64,000 nucleotides of DNA, taken from Epiperipatus broadwayi. Taxonomy: Eukaryota; Onychophora; Udeonychophora; Euonychophora; Peripatidae. The first letter of the stretch is position 1; every line of letters starts with the position of its first letter. Below are positions 1 to 12,015 of this stretch, in pieces. Position numbers and translations under genes: made by a program. The stretch covers positions 1 to 64,000 of the forward strand of contig JAQFVV010012976.1 of assembly GCA_028023455.1 (NCBI GenBank), in the 5' to 3' direction. Below the pieces are notes generated by a model. It was not told the origin of the DNA, did no database searches, and saw only the letters and a program-made list of their open reading frames with translations.

Positions 1-3000
1 TTGTTCAACTGTTCTGTTCTCCCATGTCTGAAAAAAAACTATGCAGTGATATGCAAATATTATGTATTGAGGTAGAACAAATAATTCTGTATTTAGACAC
101 ACTTGGTTTTTATTATAGCGATTTATTACTACTGTGCTGACAATCAATTTTGCTGACAAATTTATTTATATGGGTGCCAGTGAGCAAAATGAAATCAATA
201 GGGCATGTGATATAACCCATTGACCCCCAAACCACATATTATTGACTTAATTTTTGATAAAACAATTGAATTGATGATGAATATTTATTAATGAATAACA
301 GATAACGTGTTCCTGACCTGAGTTTAAATATAGGAGTTTAAATATTACTAAGCATGAGGCTTCACACACACAAAGAAATGTCAAAATTAATATTACAAGA
401 ACTTTTATTGGTGATATTATTCTAAATCTTGCTAGCATGAAGCGTGCAAACCATTTAAGCATTTTGCCAACTGCATCTGAGTGCTTGGTGTACACAAAGG
501 AGTCTTCACCTGCTTTGAGGTTACTCTAGAAATTATTGTCATTAAAGCGTATGTCACACTGCATCGGACCCCTTGACAGATAATTCCCAGTTTGAAGGTC
601 TTCGCCTACTTTGAGGCTACTAAAAATACAGAGCGAACATTAAATATATGTGCTAGCAAGCAATACTGTGAAATTAAGACTTTTAACATGATATCCCAAC
701 GGATATCTTATATTATAAAACTAAGATACTAATTAATTTTGACATAGAAAAACATTTCATTTATGACATAGACAAATTATTTCACTTATTTTACTCCTAT
801 GCTTTGATCTGCTCTTACTACTTTGCTAACGATATTTTCTTACTGTCATGAACGCGTATAAACAAACGTATAATATATATATATATATATATATATGGAT
901 ATATAGTACACGTATAACTAATTACACATATACTTAAATAATTATTCTAACAGTCTTTTGCATTTTTTAAAAAAAATCTTGAATACATTTAACTATAAAG
1001 AAGAGAATTAGAAAGTGATATTTTAATTTATTAAATCATTTCAGTATATATATATAACACTTTTTTTTAAAAAATATCACTCTACAGAAACACCATTTGG
1101 ATTTCAATTAACTTGAGTAACTTAAATCACAATTCTAATCTCCAGGGCACGTGTAGAGTTTATTAAGTCGAGCCACAACGGGTGGACGGCCAAAAAACAT
1201 AGCCATGTACCGATTCGAAAACCACCACCACCCGCACGTCAAATCGGATTCAAACTCAGCTGAACCAAACTGAATTCAAACCTAACTCAAAGAGCTCAGA
1301 TAGCAGAAATCGACAGCACAGTGCTATGCGCCAAAGAACTAAATAAGCGGTTGGTGAGGACTAGAGACTCTGAAGTAACACTAATATCTAAGAATTTATA
1401 TACTTTGAGTCATTTTATAAATTGAATCATATGTATGTTCGGGTTGCCAGCACAGACATAGGGTATTAACATTTTAAATAATTATAAAAGAGATAATGAA
1501 CTTAGAAACCAAATATGTTAGAAAATATTTAATAAGAATAATTTGTTTTAGTTTCCATAAAACATAGAATGCATTTATTACCTCTAGTCTTTGAAGGGTT
1601 TACAAATATTACAAGAGTGGTAGGGTCCTTTATCATATGCCAACAATTATTACACAACATGGGAATTCTATGTCTATGCCCCCAACGAGAAATATAAAGG
1701 CAGATAAAGGTACTCAGTTAGAAACGGAAATAATTGCTCTAATTTTATTACGGTTGGAATGTACAGTTTATATTTCACATTCGGGGAATCTATTCATGAA
1801 GAGCAAAAAATGTAATTTTAGGGCATAACTTTAAAAATTGATTTTGAAACTTATTTAATTAATAATATATTTGAGAATTTGTTCGACTTTAATTTAAATC
1901 ACTTCATCACAGTTACGAGCATGGAGAGGTTTTACCGGAACAAAGATGCAAGCAGGTACTGGTGAGAAACTTACGAGACAGAGAGGAAAATTGAAATACG
2001 ATCGCTGGTCGATGATCGAGAAATCCTAGCATCGGCTTTACATCTAACAAGTCTTCCCCCTTAACTGACTAATGAATACGAAAAGGAGTACTTTCTTCCT
2101 TAGAGAAAATTTAAAAATATAGAATATGATCACAGAGCCAGCCTAACAGAGCGGAAGATTGCCCTGCGTCAGCAACGTTTGATGATGATGACTTGATAGT
2201 CATCGTTGAAAAATAAAACCCATGTAGAATGCTCTATGTGATGACTTGACCAATTAATTAAAGTCAAGCGAGCTTTATCAAACTATTTTAAAACATTTAT
2301 AAACTATATTAATTATGCCTAATTATCGTGCACCTCCTGAATATTAATGCAAACTAAAAGTTGAATTAAAATATATTTAACCCTTTATCGACCCTTTTGC
2401 AAAAACATTTTAAATATATACATGGATAAATAAATCAACATTAGTGAAGCAAGAAAATACCATTTTAACATTATATGAATATATATAAACACTTGTAACT
2501 TAGGAGCTGGGGACATAGGTGAAAAACGGAGCTAATAGTTTATTATTAGCCAATTATAAAAATCATAAACATGTAATATTTTCTTTAAAATGCGATGATT
2601 GATAGAACTTATAAATTTAGTTCTAATAGGTGAGAATTACTATTTGAAATTAATATTATAATATTTGCGTGAGGCAAATAGAACGAGGAAGCTCATCGAT
2701 TGAAAGATTATTGGCATATAATTTTAAATAAAGCGACATTAATAAAGGATACAAATATATATATTAAATGAACCGCCAGGTAAGGAAAGTTTTGAGACAA
2801 GAAAGTTGAAAGTGCAGCTATAGATTTACAGTAAGCACATTTTATAAATATTTTTACATTGAAAGAATAAAGAGCTCTTTAAATAGGAGGAGAGTAAAAT
2901 AAAGTTTGAACTGGCCAGAAAGTTTAGCGTTCATTATAAAAATATATTACCTTCCACTGGTCCTTAAGTTTCACCTCAAGTTGTTGAAAATGTAGGCATC

Positions 3001-3454
3001 ATTGGTTGACTACTGGAACAGTATTTTAGTAGCTTTCATTAGTACAGCAGAATGATCGGTCCAGGAAAAGGTTCAGCAGCTCCATTGAAGATTTCTCAGG
3101 ACTTTGGAGATCATAGCCAGATTCCTGATATTCTAGCCCTCTATCATGATGAAATACAAATTAATATGCACAGAGAGTTCACTGCACTACTCAACAGCAA
3201 AGCTAGCCTTTTTTCCTGACTTTTCAGGGCTATATATACTGTTCACTGATGCCTCCGGCTAGCGCTCATTTTATTATCAATGTGTTTTTTTATAATTAGT
3301 TGTTTTCAAATACATTCCCTCGATAAGGCTTTCAAACTAATTAGCTTGAATTCCTTCTCTAATTGAAAATAAATTCTTAAAATCTGAAAATGATTCAATT
3401 GAGAAAAATGAATCCTTATCTTTTTTCAATTCATAAAGCTTTACTATTGTTTTT
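1..3454. other. AT-rich DNA without supported gene
   Basis: No reading frame here has a recognisable domain. A (TA)n tract sits at 871-896. A weak direct repeat of about 24 bp (502-525 and 598-621, both reading roughly 'cttc.cct.ctttgagg.tact') is present. A GC-richer island at about 1145-1380 contains a sequence like a tRNA B box on the minus strand (GAGTTTGAATCC), so it could be an old SINE, but no A box or acceptor stem was found. The segments at 1920-2210 and 3000-3250 are also less AT-rich than their surroundings and remain unexplained. Confidence 0.5.
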
Positions 3455-4258
3455 GGAGATTATTTAAGTCATTTATATTTCATAGATGATGTAGTTGTTT
3501 TTGCAAATAATGCTTCCGAGCTGCAGGAAATGTTGCAGGAGTTATCAGATGAAAGTAGGAAAGTAGGACTAAAGATAAATGTTAAAAAGACTAAAGTAAT
3601 GTTTAATTGATTTGCTCAAAATATGAAAATAAAGATTGATTATGATGAATTAGAAGAAGTTAAGAGTTACAAATACCTTGGTCAGATTATTAATACAGAT
3701 GGAAACATAATGGAGGAAATTAATCATAGAATTAAACTTGGTTGGAGTGCTTTTGGTAGAAATAACTTGATATTAAAGGAAATATGCCTATGTGTTTGAA
3801 AAGAAAGGTTTTTAACAAATGTGTTTTACCAGTTCTTACTTATGGATCTGAGACTTGGACACTTAATAGAAGATCAATACAGAGACTTCAGACCACTCAA
3901 AAAAGTATGGAGAGATGTATGTTGGGAGTAACAAGAAGAGATCGAAAACGCAATGTATGGGTAAGAGAACAAACAGGTGTTACTGACCTCATTGAAAAAA
4001 TTAAAAGATTGAAGTGGAGTTGGGCTGGACATATTGCTAGAAGAGATGATAATAGATGGACAATTGAAATTTTAAACTGGATTCCAAGAGATTGTAAAAG
4101 ACCCAGAAGGAGACCACATGTAAGATGGATGGATGAAATAAGAAAATGTATAGGGGTGATGTGGAGAAGAGAAGCTAAAGATCAGAGAAGATGGATTAAA
4201 CTTGGAGAGACCTTCATCCTGCAGTGGATTGATAATGGTTGATAATGATGATGATAAT
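3455..4258 (+). pseudogene. RTE-type LINE, 5'-truncated copy A (end of RT and C-terminus)
   Basis: This is the 3' end of a non-LTR retrotransposon. The first part reads the reverse transcriptase active-site region (F-I-D-D-V-V-V-F-A at about 3484-3510, the place of the FADD motif), then thumb-like sequence, with a stop near 3608 and a frame change near 3780. The open frame 3784-4242 encodes 152 residues of the conserved C-terminal region, with YGSETWTL, a 'RDRKRN.W.R.QT' block and 'LKW.WAGHIARR.DNRWT'. These blocks are characteristic of RTE-like elements widespread in invertebrates. The copy ends in a short (TGATAA/TGATGA) tail at about 4237-4258, the kind of simple 3' tail RTE elements leave. 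It starts abruptly near 3455, so it was 5'-truncated. Its protein is dead but its 3' end is well preserved. Confidence 0.88.
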
Positions 4259-4862
4259 GACCTTTATAGTTCCTTGGTTCTAATGTATTTTGTACTTATC
4301 CAACCAAAAAATTCTATCAATTTTTTTATATATACATAGATTATTTACTTTAGGTCCTAAAAGTGCAGTATAAGAATAATTCCTTTTATCTTGTTTTGGC
4401 TGCAGAAAGGAGTTTGCTATTAATTGAAAGGAAACCCTTTGATTTCTTTTGAGGCCTTAAATGAACTGAGATCCAATTCTTAATGTCCACTCCATATGTT
4501 CTTGTCATTGCAGCTGTTATTACTGTGTGATTATTCATATAGTATATAAACATGGATGATCTGCTCACCAACATGCATTAGTCAGCATGACAAGGTTATT
4601 GGATATTTACCTCTGAGTTTAAGATCAAGAAACACCATGGACTTTCTTCTCAGTTGCCTGATAAGGCAGAATGAATGCTTGTGTAAATGATAAATATTTT
4701 TCCAATATAATATACATAAAATTATGACAGTCAAAAATAAATCATGGCCCTTATTCCTAGGAGATTGTAAAGTCAGCAACCAAGGCAGCAGTTGGTGGCT
4801 GAAGGTGCTAAGAATCCCCTGATTGTGGACCCAGGCTGCCATTTGATGATGAATTTTTTTAT
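4259..4862. other. Spacer between two LINE copies
   Basis: About 600 bp separates LINE copies A and B. Two short minus-strand reading frames occur here (62 and 86 codons), but neither shows a recognisable domain, splice site or codon pattern. I treat them as chance frames. The spacer could be host DNA or the untranslated part of copy B; nothing in it settles this. Confidence 0.4.
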
Positions 4863-6683
4863 TTAGGTATTACTTACAACTGCAGATCACTTTCAAGTGA
4901 AGGAAGATTGCAAGAGTTAGAAGAAAAACTGTCTTATATTAAATGGGACATTATTGGACTTTGTGAAGTTAGAAGAAAAGGTGAAGAAACAATTGTTTTA
5001 AATAGTGAACATGTACTCTACTATAAAGGCACAAATATTGGAAATACAAGTGGAGTAGGATTCATTATAAATAAAAAGTGGAAGAACAACATTGTGGAGA
5101 TTGATGGTGGATTGGACAGAGTGGCAAGATTAGTTATACAACTTAATAGCAGATACCAAATGCAGATAATTCAGATTTATGCCCCAACAAGTTCTCAAAG
5201 TGATGAAATAGTAGAAGATTTTTATATGGATGCACAAAAGGCTTTTGATCAGAGTAAACAACATTTTAAAATTGTTATGGGAGACTTTAATGCTAGAATT
5301 GGTAAATAAATGAAAGATGAAAGTGCTGTAGGTAATTTTGGTTATGGTAATAGAAATGAGAGAGGACATAGACTTGTGGAGTTTACTGAAAAAGGAAAAC
5401 TTTATATGATGAATTATTATTTTGAGAAAAATGTTAAAAGGAAATGGACATGGAAGCATCCAAATGAAGGTACAGCAGAATTGGATTATATTTTGACTAA
5501 CAGAAATTACATATTTCAAGATTGTAATGTTCTTAATAAATTTAACAAAGGAAGTGGTCATCGATTAGTAAGATGCGAAATACATGTTAATGCAAAACTA
5601 GAGAGACAAAAATTATTAAGAAAAACAATATTTACAGTTGATATTCCTAATTTTCAGACACATTCTAATGAATTTAAATTAGAACTTACAAATAGGTTTC
5701 AAGAATTAGTAGATTTTGAACATGATTCACATTTGAATGAAATTAATATGAAAACAACTGATACACTTTTAAACACTGCAACAAAAATAACTGGTTGAAA
5801 AAAGCAGCACTTGACCAATAACATTTCTACTGAGACTAGTGAATTTCTGAAGAAAAGAATGAATATGAAGATATACAAAAATGATGTGTTAAAAAGAATT
5901 GAATATCTCGAATTTTGTAAAATGATGTGGAAAAGAATTGAAAATGATATAAGAAAGTATAACTGTGAACTAGCAAGGAAAGCAGTAGAAGAGAATGAAA
6001 GTCTCAAGAGTGTAAAACAATATTTTTGTATTGGTAGGAAATTTATATCTGCAATAAGAAAAAAAGCTAGAATTATTACTAAAAAGAGAGATGACATCAT
6101 GAAATGGATAGAAGACTTTTATCAAGAATTATATAGTAATAAAGAACAAATACCTTCTATATCTATTACATCTTTTGAATTGCCCATAATTTTAAATGAA
6201 GAAGTGAGACATACAATTAAATATATGAAGAAAGAAAAGGCTCCAGGTAATGGTAGAATTATAATTGATATATTAAAAGAAGCAGGTGAAAAAATATAAT
6301 TTTTTTTAGCAATGTTATATACCAAATGTCTAAATGATAAAGATGTGCCAGATGATTGGAAAAATGCAGTATTAATATTAATATTTAAAAAAGGTGATAA
6401 AGAAGATATTAGAAATTACAGACCTATCAGCCGTTTATCAGTTACATACAAAATTTTTACCAAGATAATTACAACTCGTCTGCAGAGAACATTGGATTTC
6501 CACCAACCAAGAGAACAAACTGGATTTAAAAGTGGTTTTAGTACAGGATATCATATCCAGGGATTGAGAGAAGTTATAGAAAGGACAAATGAATATCAGT
6601 TGCCATTATGTTTTGGATTTCCTTCAGTGATTAAACCATTGGATCATCAAAGTATATTGTCATATTTTAAAAAATATTTATAA
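4863..6683 (+). pseudogene. RTE-type LINE copy B: endonuclease plus N-terminal reverse transcriptase, three in-frame stops
   Basis: One continuous reading frame runs from about 4863 to 6683 and is broken only by in-frame stops at 5307-5309 (TAA), 5796-5798 (TGA) and 6297-6299 (TAA). The first part is an APE-type endonuclease, which nicks target DNA to prime reverse transcription. Visible landmarks are WDIIGLCEVRRKGEE (4947 onward), MGDFNARIG (about 5277-5303) and, near 5550-5575, GSGHRLV. The family normally has S-D-H at that last site, so the catalytic Asp is replaced by Gly. The reverse transcriptase starts in the third segment (KAPGNGRI, about 6238) and continues with KKGDKEDIRNYRPIS (about 6390-6440) and an EQTGFKSGFST block. 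The next catalytic block, expected to contain the first palm Asp, reads FGFPSVIKPLD, so the Asp is lost. Clearly inactive. Confidence 0.9.
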
Positions 6684-7140
6684 AAATGGAACAGCAACAA
6701 TTAGATTATATAATGATACAGTAAAAGTCAACATTGAGGAGAGTGTAAGACAGGGTGACTCCATATCTCCAAAACGTTTTACAGCAGTACTGCAAGAAGT
6801 ATTTTGTGGATTAAAATGGGAAGCTGAAGGAGTGAAAGTAAATTATTATTTAAGTCATTAAAATTTTTCAGATGATGTAGTTGTTTTTGCAATAATGCAG
6901 ATGAAATTAATCATAGAATTAAACTTGGTTGGAGTGCTTTTAGTAAAAATAACTTGATACTAAAAGGAAATATGCCTATGTGTTTGTAAAGAAAGATTTT
7001 TAATAAATGTGTTTTACCTGTTCTTACTTATGGATCTGAGACTTGGATACTTAATAGAAGAGCAATACAGACTTCAGACCACTCAAAGAAGTATGGAGAG
7101 ATGTATATTGGGAGTAACAAGAAGAGATCGAAAACGCAAT
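6684..7140 (+). pseudogene. LINE copy B, frameshifted RT remainder with internal deletion
   Basis: After the stop at 6681-6683 the homology continues in shifted frames. It includes an R-Q-G-D-S-I-S-P block at about 6747-6772, then the active-site DNA at about 6872-6895 (S-D-D-V-V-V-F-A). Compared with copy A, about 200 bp are missing: the sequence jumps from the active site straight to the 'gaaattaatcatagaatt' segment at 6902. The remainder follows copy A to 'gatcgaaaacgcaat' and stops at 7140, leaving out the last ~300 bp of the element. It is therefore both internally deleted and 3'-truncated. It is similar enough to copy A to belong to the same subfamily. Confidence 0.85.
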
Positions 7141-7335
7141 ATTGTTTTCTCTCCAGTAATTTAAAAATATTTATTGTGTAAGAGATCTTCGAATTATTGT
7201 TCACGCACGTAACAAAACGCAAATTTATCTTTTTAAAATAACATGTTTGTGAAATAAAAGATCTATAAACCGAAAATAATGTGTATTATTTTAAAACTTG
7301 CTGGAAATATTATTTGAAATTATAAATAAAAAAGT
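7141..7335. repeat. Direct repeat, unit 1 (~190 bp)
   Basis: This begins 'ttgttttctctccagtaat' at 7142 and matches unit 2 (7481-7672) over about 190 bp, including the segments 'ttcgaattattgttc' and 'cgcacgtaacaaaac'. It starts exactly where LINE copy B breaks off. The two units are separated by about 145 bp. The family is not recognised. Confidence 0.8.
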
Positions 7336-7480
7336 TTTAAAATAACACGTTGATTTTTACACTGAATAAATCACCACACACTACAATCTGTTTGATGTTT
7401 TATTGCTTGCACACATTAATTTTAATAAATGTATTTTTGAACTGAATAGATCTTTTAGTATATTTAAAGGAGAGTTTGCT

Positions 7481-7672
7481 TTGTTTTCTCTCCAGTAATA
7501 TAAAAAAATATTTATTGTGTAATCTTCGAATTATTGTTCGCGCACGTAACAAAACAAAATTTTATCTTTTTAAAATAACACGTTTGCGAAATAAAAGATC
7601 TATAAACAGAAATGTAATTTGTATTACTTTAGAAGTTGCTTGAAATATTATTTTAAAGTATAAAAAAAAAGT
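7481..7672. repeat. Direct repeat, unit 2 (~190 bp)
   Basis: This is the second copy of the unit at 7141-7335, offset by about 339 bp, with scattered substitutions and small indels. Paired repeats of this size with a short spacer could be a local duplication or the termini of a small element. No terminal TG..CA pair or target duplication was found. Confidence 0.8.
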
Positions 7673-8010
7673 TTTACAAACAATTACTTTTCAAACTAAC
7701 GATTTTTAGCAGTTTTGAAAGATTGAAGTAAAACGGAAGTGGTAAAAACATTTTTACAGAAAAAAAAAAGATTGATTTTTAAAATAAAATAATTTAAAAA
7801 TATATAGATTTATCAGAGAGTGAAACTCAATGTAAGATTATTAAATTTTAAAGCAGATTTAAATAGTTATGGTTTTCTATATTATTCACACCTTCACATT
7901 ACACGTTATGTTTGTTTTAAGAACGTGGATGTAAACCGGAACTAGCAAGCGAGTGTAAATATCGCTTCTAAACGGTGCCGTTTTTTCCACACATAGCATG
8001 GAGAAACAGC

Positions 8011-8322
8011 ACCACCTAGTGGTCTAGATTGCTGGGTGATTGCTGTTTAGCAGACGATGTAATGTGGATTGGTTTACCTATGGCTAACAGCACCACCAAG
8101 TGGGCAATCATGCTGGAAGCTACTTGGCATAAGGTTACTGTGCATACACATGGTGAACAGCGCCATCTAGTGGCTGGTACTTTGTGTCATCTGCTTCTGG
8201 CCCACTACTGGTGTGTACTCATGGAGAACAGTGCCATCTAGCGGCTGGAACTTTGCATCATCTGCTTTTGGGCCCTACTCTGGATATTTCTGTGGTTGAC
8301 ATGGAAATAGTGCCTCTTGCGG
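8011..8322. repeat. Degenerate ~70-80 bp tandem array carrying a CTCF-core-like motif
   Basis: Five spaced copies of a motif close to 'gccatctagtgg' occur at 8011-8022, 8092-8103, 8162-8173, 8233-8244 and (degenerate) 8312-8322. The spacings are 81, 70, 71 and about 79 bp. Read on the minus strand, the third copy is CCACTAGATGGCGC, an exact match to the published CTCF core CCASYAGRKGGCRS. The first, second and fourth copies differ at one or two positions. The flanks of copies 3 and 4 also match each other (both followed by 'ctgg', then 'ctttg..tcatctgctt'), so this is a diverged minisatellite. The reading frames at 8029-8241 and 8184-8396 are by-products of the repeat. Confidence 0.7.
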
Positions 8323-8344
8323 TCACATGGGGCATAAGTCACAA

Positions 8345-11099
8345 CTACCCTAGTTTTATTGGGATCATCAAAAAAAAACTAAATCCTAGAATATAAGCTG
8401 AAACAGAAATTGCATAGAATAAAGTAATTAAGACTAGAAATAGTATTTTTTTTTAAAAAAGCAACTACTTAATATCTTAATTAACAAAAAAATGACATGA
8501 TAGTACATAATTTCAAACATCTATTTCATCATAAAGAATAAATATAGTTTGATAAAATTATATTAACCTATCAATTACTTTTTATTCATGAATTAACTTT
8601 AAATTCATTTGGTTCTTTCTTTGAAATTTTTAAGAGTTTGTTAACATCTTCAAAAAAATCAATGATAGTGATTTGTGATTTACCCAGAGGGCAAATTGAG
8701 AGTAAAAAAAACTTATTACACTTATGAAACAAAAAAAAAACCATTTTCTATTAATAAAAAAATAGTATGCCCACATAATAAAAAAATAATACCTATAGCC
8801 ATGTTTCTCTTGTCTATAAAGGCCTTTCCAGTTGCAATTTCAGTTTTTCCTAATGGAGTTTCTTTTTGAAGGCTGCTAAACATGGGCCTGGTTAAATTTA
8901 TTTTTTCCTGGGTCTATAGCAATTCCAGGTAAATGAAAATAGCAATTTTGCCCATTTAGTGTTCCTCTGAATTTCCAGGTGAGACAGATGTAGAGAGAGA
9001 CTCATTGCTCATGGTTGAAGGCAAGGCTGCAGATTGCTTAGAGGGGGTTTTACCTTCCCTACATTTTTTTCCAGTGAAGGTGATGCCTAGCTTTTAGCTA
9101 AACTTAGCACATGGTTTTCATTGTACAAACCATTTTTAGTGCTAAACTCATAGTATGCTAACAGCTTGATATAAAAAACTGCTATTTTATTCAATAGCTT
9201 GATATCAGTTGGATTAAGCTTGGATTTCTCTATGTTTGTCAGCTGTATTAGGAATAATTTCTTCTATCTTTTTCAGCAACATAATTAAGATTTGACTGCT
9301 TTTTTCAACAGTTACATTGGCAATAATTTCTCTCCAGACACTTGGTATAGTTACTAATTCACACCCCCACATATATTTTTTAAAACAATCTTGCCCACAA
9401 GCCAATTACAATCTGTCTCTTACATTATCATTTTCATGACAACCAATTAAAAAAATTTTATAACTACAATTATTCAGATAATTATCTCTTTAATCATAGA
9501 TTGAAAACAAGTTAAGAATAAGAATTTAGCAGCATAAAATTCTTGACATTCCTTTATAATTAAAAATCACATCTTGCAAAAAAAAAAACAAGATAATCTG
9601 TTAATTGCTATGATTTGATTTTTTCTTCATTTCATTAAATAGAGATAAAGACAGGAAAACAACTCTGATAAATTAAAATTTATAAAATTATTAAAATCCT
9701 ATTTTTACACTTCCCTTTAATATTATTATTTTTTTAAAAATACACTCAAATATATTTAATGTTTGAGAATTTTCATACTATCATATGGGGATTTTACAAT
9801 GATTAAATTAAATAATGTCTCTTTAATAAAAATAGGTCTAATAAAATTTAAATATTATTTTCCTCCATTAATAAAATATTTTCTTTAATTCTCAAACTTG
9901 AGGAATATGCTTCCAAGTATCTAATTATTTTTAGTGTGACTATGTAACTAACTGGTTGCATTAGCCTGGTCCTATATGGAAAATGAAATTGAGTTGAACC
10001 CCTTTCTTGATATTTTATTTTGATTCAGCCAATTTCATTTTACTATAACAAAAATTTGTGTTAGTCATGATTTTCTGTGCATTAACATTTACACAGACTT
10101 ACAAGCTAGGATATAATTTTTTAGCAAGCCATGTTAGATTACTGGGCCCCTGGTAACAGTCTCATTTATCTGATTTATTTTTATTTCTGGAGATAGGGTG
10201 ATTATTGGTCTAATATATGCATACCTGCCTCCAGACCATGATGGACAGAAAATCTCATCATAGAACACAAGTTTTCAATGCAACAGGAGCACCCTAAATG
10301 CTATCTCAGTTTAAGCACAAACACAACTTACTACACAGAGAGCACATTGAGAGAAAAAATGATCAAAGGAGTGTTTGGCCATGTGGAATACCTTGCTCCT
10401 TTACTTTACGAGTCTTATAGACTCCATACTTATGACACAATTCTGTGACTTGGAAACAAATCAGTATTCTACTGATAAAAATCCCAGCTTCTCTGAGGGG
10501 CTTATTCAGAAAAAGTTTAAACCTTAGTTAAATGAAATGCAGATATAAAACATTGGAGCATCATCCCTATGCCTATAAGAATATCACCATCCACCATCAG
10601 CACTGGAGGGAATGCTATAATACTTCCTAATATTTACCCCACAATTTCTTCAAAATATCTTCTTCTTTCCTCAGTTTCAGTTTCATTGTGTTGCTTATTT
10701 TTGTTTCCAACTGCATTCTGCTTTAGGAGACTGAGGATCATGATCAATTCTCCAATAATAACTCTGTGTTGTGAGGTGATATACTCCTGGTTTGTCAAAT
10801 TATTTGTGGTCTGTCATGGGATGAAAAACAATATTCCTGATGAGGATTTCCTTTATGAATGTTTGATCCACTTCTGGATCTCCTGACTATCCGGGATCAG
10901 GTAGAACTATTTATGTCACAAGTTGAACTTCTCCTCTTCCTCTTGGGAATTATTATCTCCTCTGTATGTTGATTTAGTTGGGCTTAAATTTCCTTCCTTT
11001 TAAGTATATGCAGGTTTGTTGCTGACAAATGCATTTAACAGTTCAGCTACCTGCTCAATTGCACATCTATCAGTGCCAATCAACATTCTTTCACTATGG
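8345..11099. other. AT-rich stretch with possible decayed retroelement, no supported gene
   Basis: Short minus-strand open stretches occur (for example 9214-9405, 63 codons, with WREIIANVTVEKS), but I do not recognise them. Their position downstream of the gag-like fragment at 11.1-11.5 kb, on the same strand, suggests they could be remains of the same element. No reverse transcriptase, protease or integrase motif was found to confirm this. Confidence 0.35.
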
Positions 11100-11560
11100 C
11101 TTGGGAAGCTATGTCTTAGTATTCTTGTTATTTATAATTTGGAAAGGATCTGCAGTGAGTGCTCTCAATTTTGCTACTTGCTTTCTAAAAAATGGAGTGT
11201 AGAGCTCACCAGGAGGACACTTCTCTTGGGATACTTTATGTTTAATCCCTTTCTGGTAATTCTCACTCCAGTAGTACTTCATGATTGCCTTCTTGAACTT
11301 GATAAAATTTATGAGAATGGGTGAAGAGTGAATCTCACCTTGTCTGGGATGCATTTTGAAGATGGCTATAAACTATTGCTACCTTTGTCTCTTCAGTTAT
11401 GGCATTAATGCTGAAATATCTTTCTAGACTATTGATGAATTCAGTAGGTGCCTCATCAGGATTTCCTGGAAATGTCTTTATTTTAAGAAACTGGTTTACA
11501 ATTCCAGGCATTTGGTTTGTATATTGAATCTTTATTTTTACTTCCCCTATCTTGGTATTT
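11100..11560 (-). pseudogene. Retrotransposon gag-like fragment
   Basis: The minus strand reads a gag-type capsid pattern in two frames. From about 11506 to 11340 it reads FLKIKTFPGNPDEAPTEFI followed by a 'LERYFSIN..TEETKVAIV.S.L' block, then a stop. In the next frame (11354-11109) it continues with FKKAIMKYYWSENYQKGI and later PFFRKQVAKLRAL. The order (aromatic-rich 'F.G...E....FI..LE.YF', then 'F...YW', then a 'F..Q...A' helix) is that of the gag polyproteins of LTR elements that package RNA. No zinc knuckle was found downstream. The copy is frameshifted and surrounded by AT-rich DNA, so it is an old fragment. The assignment rests on pattern only. Confidence 0.5.
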
Positions 11561-11774
11561 TCAATTTCTTCTTTTTTTATGTGTACATGGTGTTTTTGCT
11601 TTTGGTTTCACCATCTAATGCTGGTTGTCCCCAGTGCACATTTAAAAAGAAGAATGATCCCTGATAAGTCCATTATGGGTGCTAAATTTTATTTAGTCGA
11701 CAGCTTTACTTAATCCTTATCTGAAACTTATTTCAATACTACCATCATTCCCTTAATTTCAAACCCTTATACAT

Positions 11775-12015
11775 TCCTAATATAACTTAGATTGACTTTC
11801 ATTAATATTTATAATCTTACAATATTATATTTAATTCATATGACCAATATCTTAAACATTTATTTATATTAATCTTACAATATTATTCTGAACCATTACA
11901 AACACTATTTTACATATTTATTTATATTAACCTAATCTTACAATATTATTTTCAAACCATTACAAACATTATTTTAAATATTTATTTATATTACAGTATT
12001 ACTTTTAAACCATTT
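11775..12015. repeat. AT-rich minisatellite, ~65-75 bp unit
   Basis: Three to four diverged units share 'atttatatta..cttacaatattat' followed by 'ttaaaccattacaaacattat'. Copies are seen around 11808, 11868, 11932 and 11985. Unit lengths vary slightly. Confidence 0.7.

Noticed and set aside
1145-1380. A SINE or small exon in the GC-richer island
   Set aside because: Only a partial B-box word was found. There is no A box, no open frame with splice sites and no terminal repeat.
5130-6325. Minus-strand frames of 67 to 143 codons opposite the LINE
   Set aside because: They are shadows of the plus-strand LINE reading frame, which has recognisable endonuclease and reverse transcriptase motifs.
8029-8396. 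Two overlapping 70-codon frames
   Set aside because: Both lie wholly within the 70-80 bp degenerate repeat and their similarity to each other follows from it.
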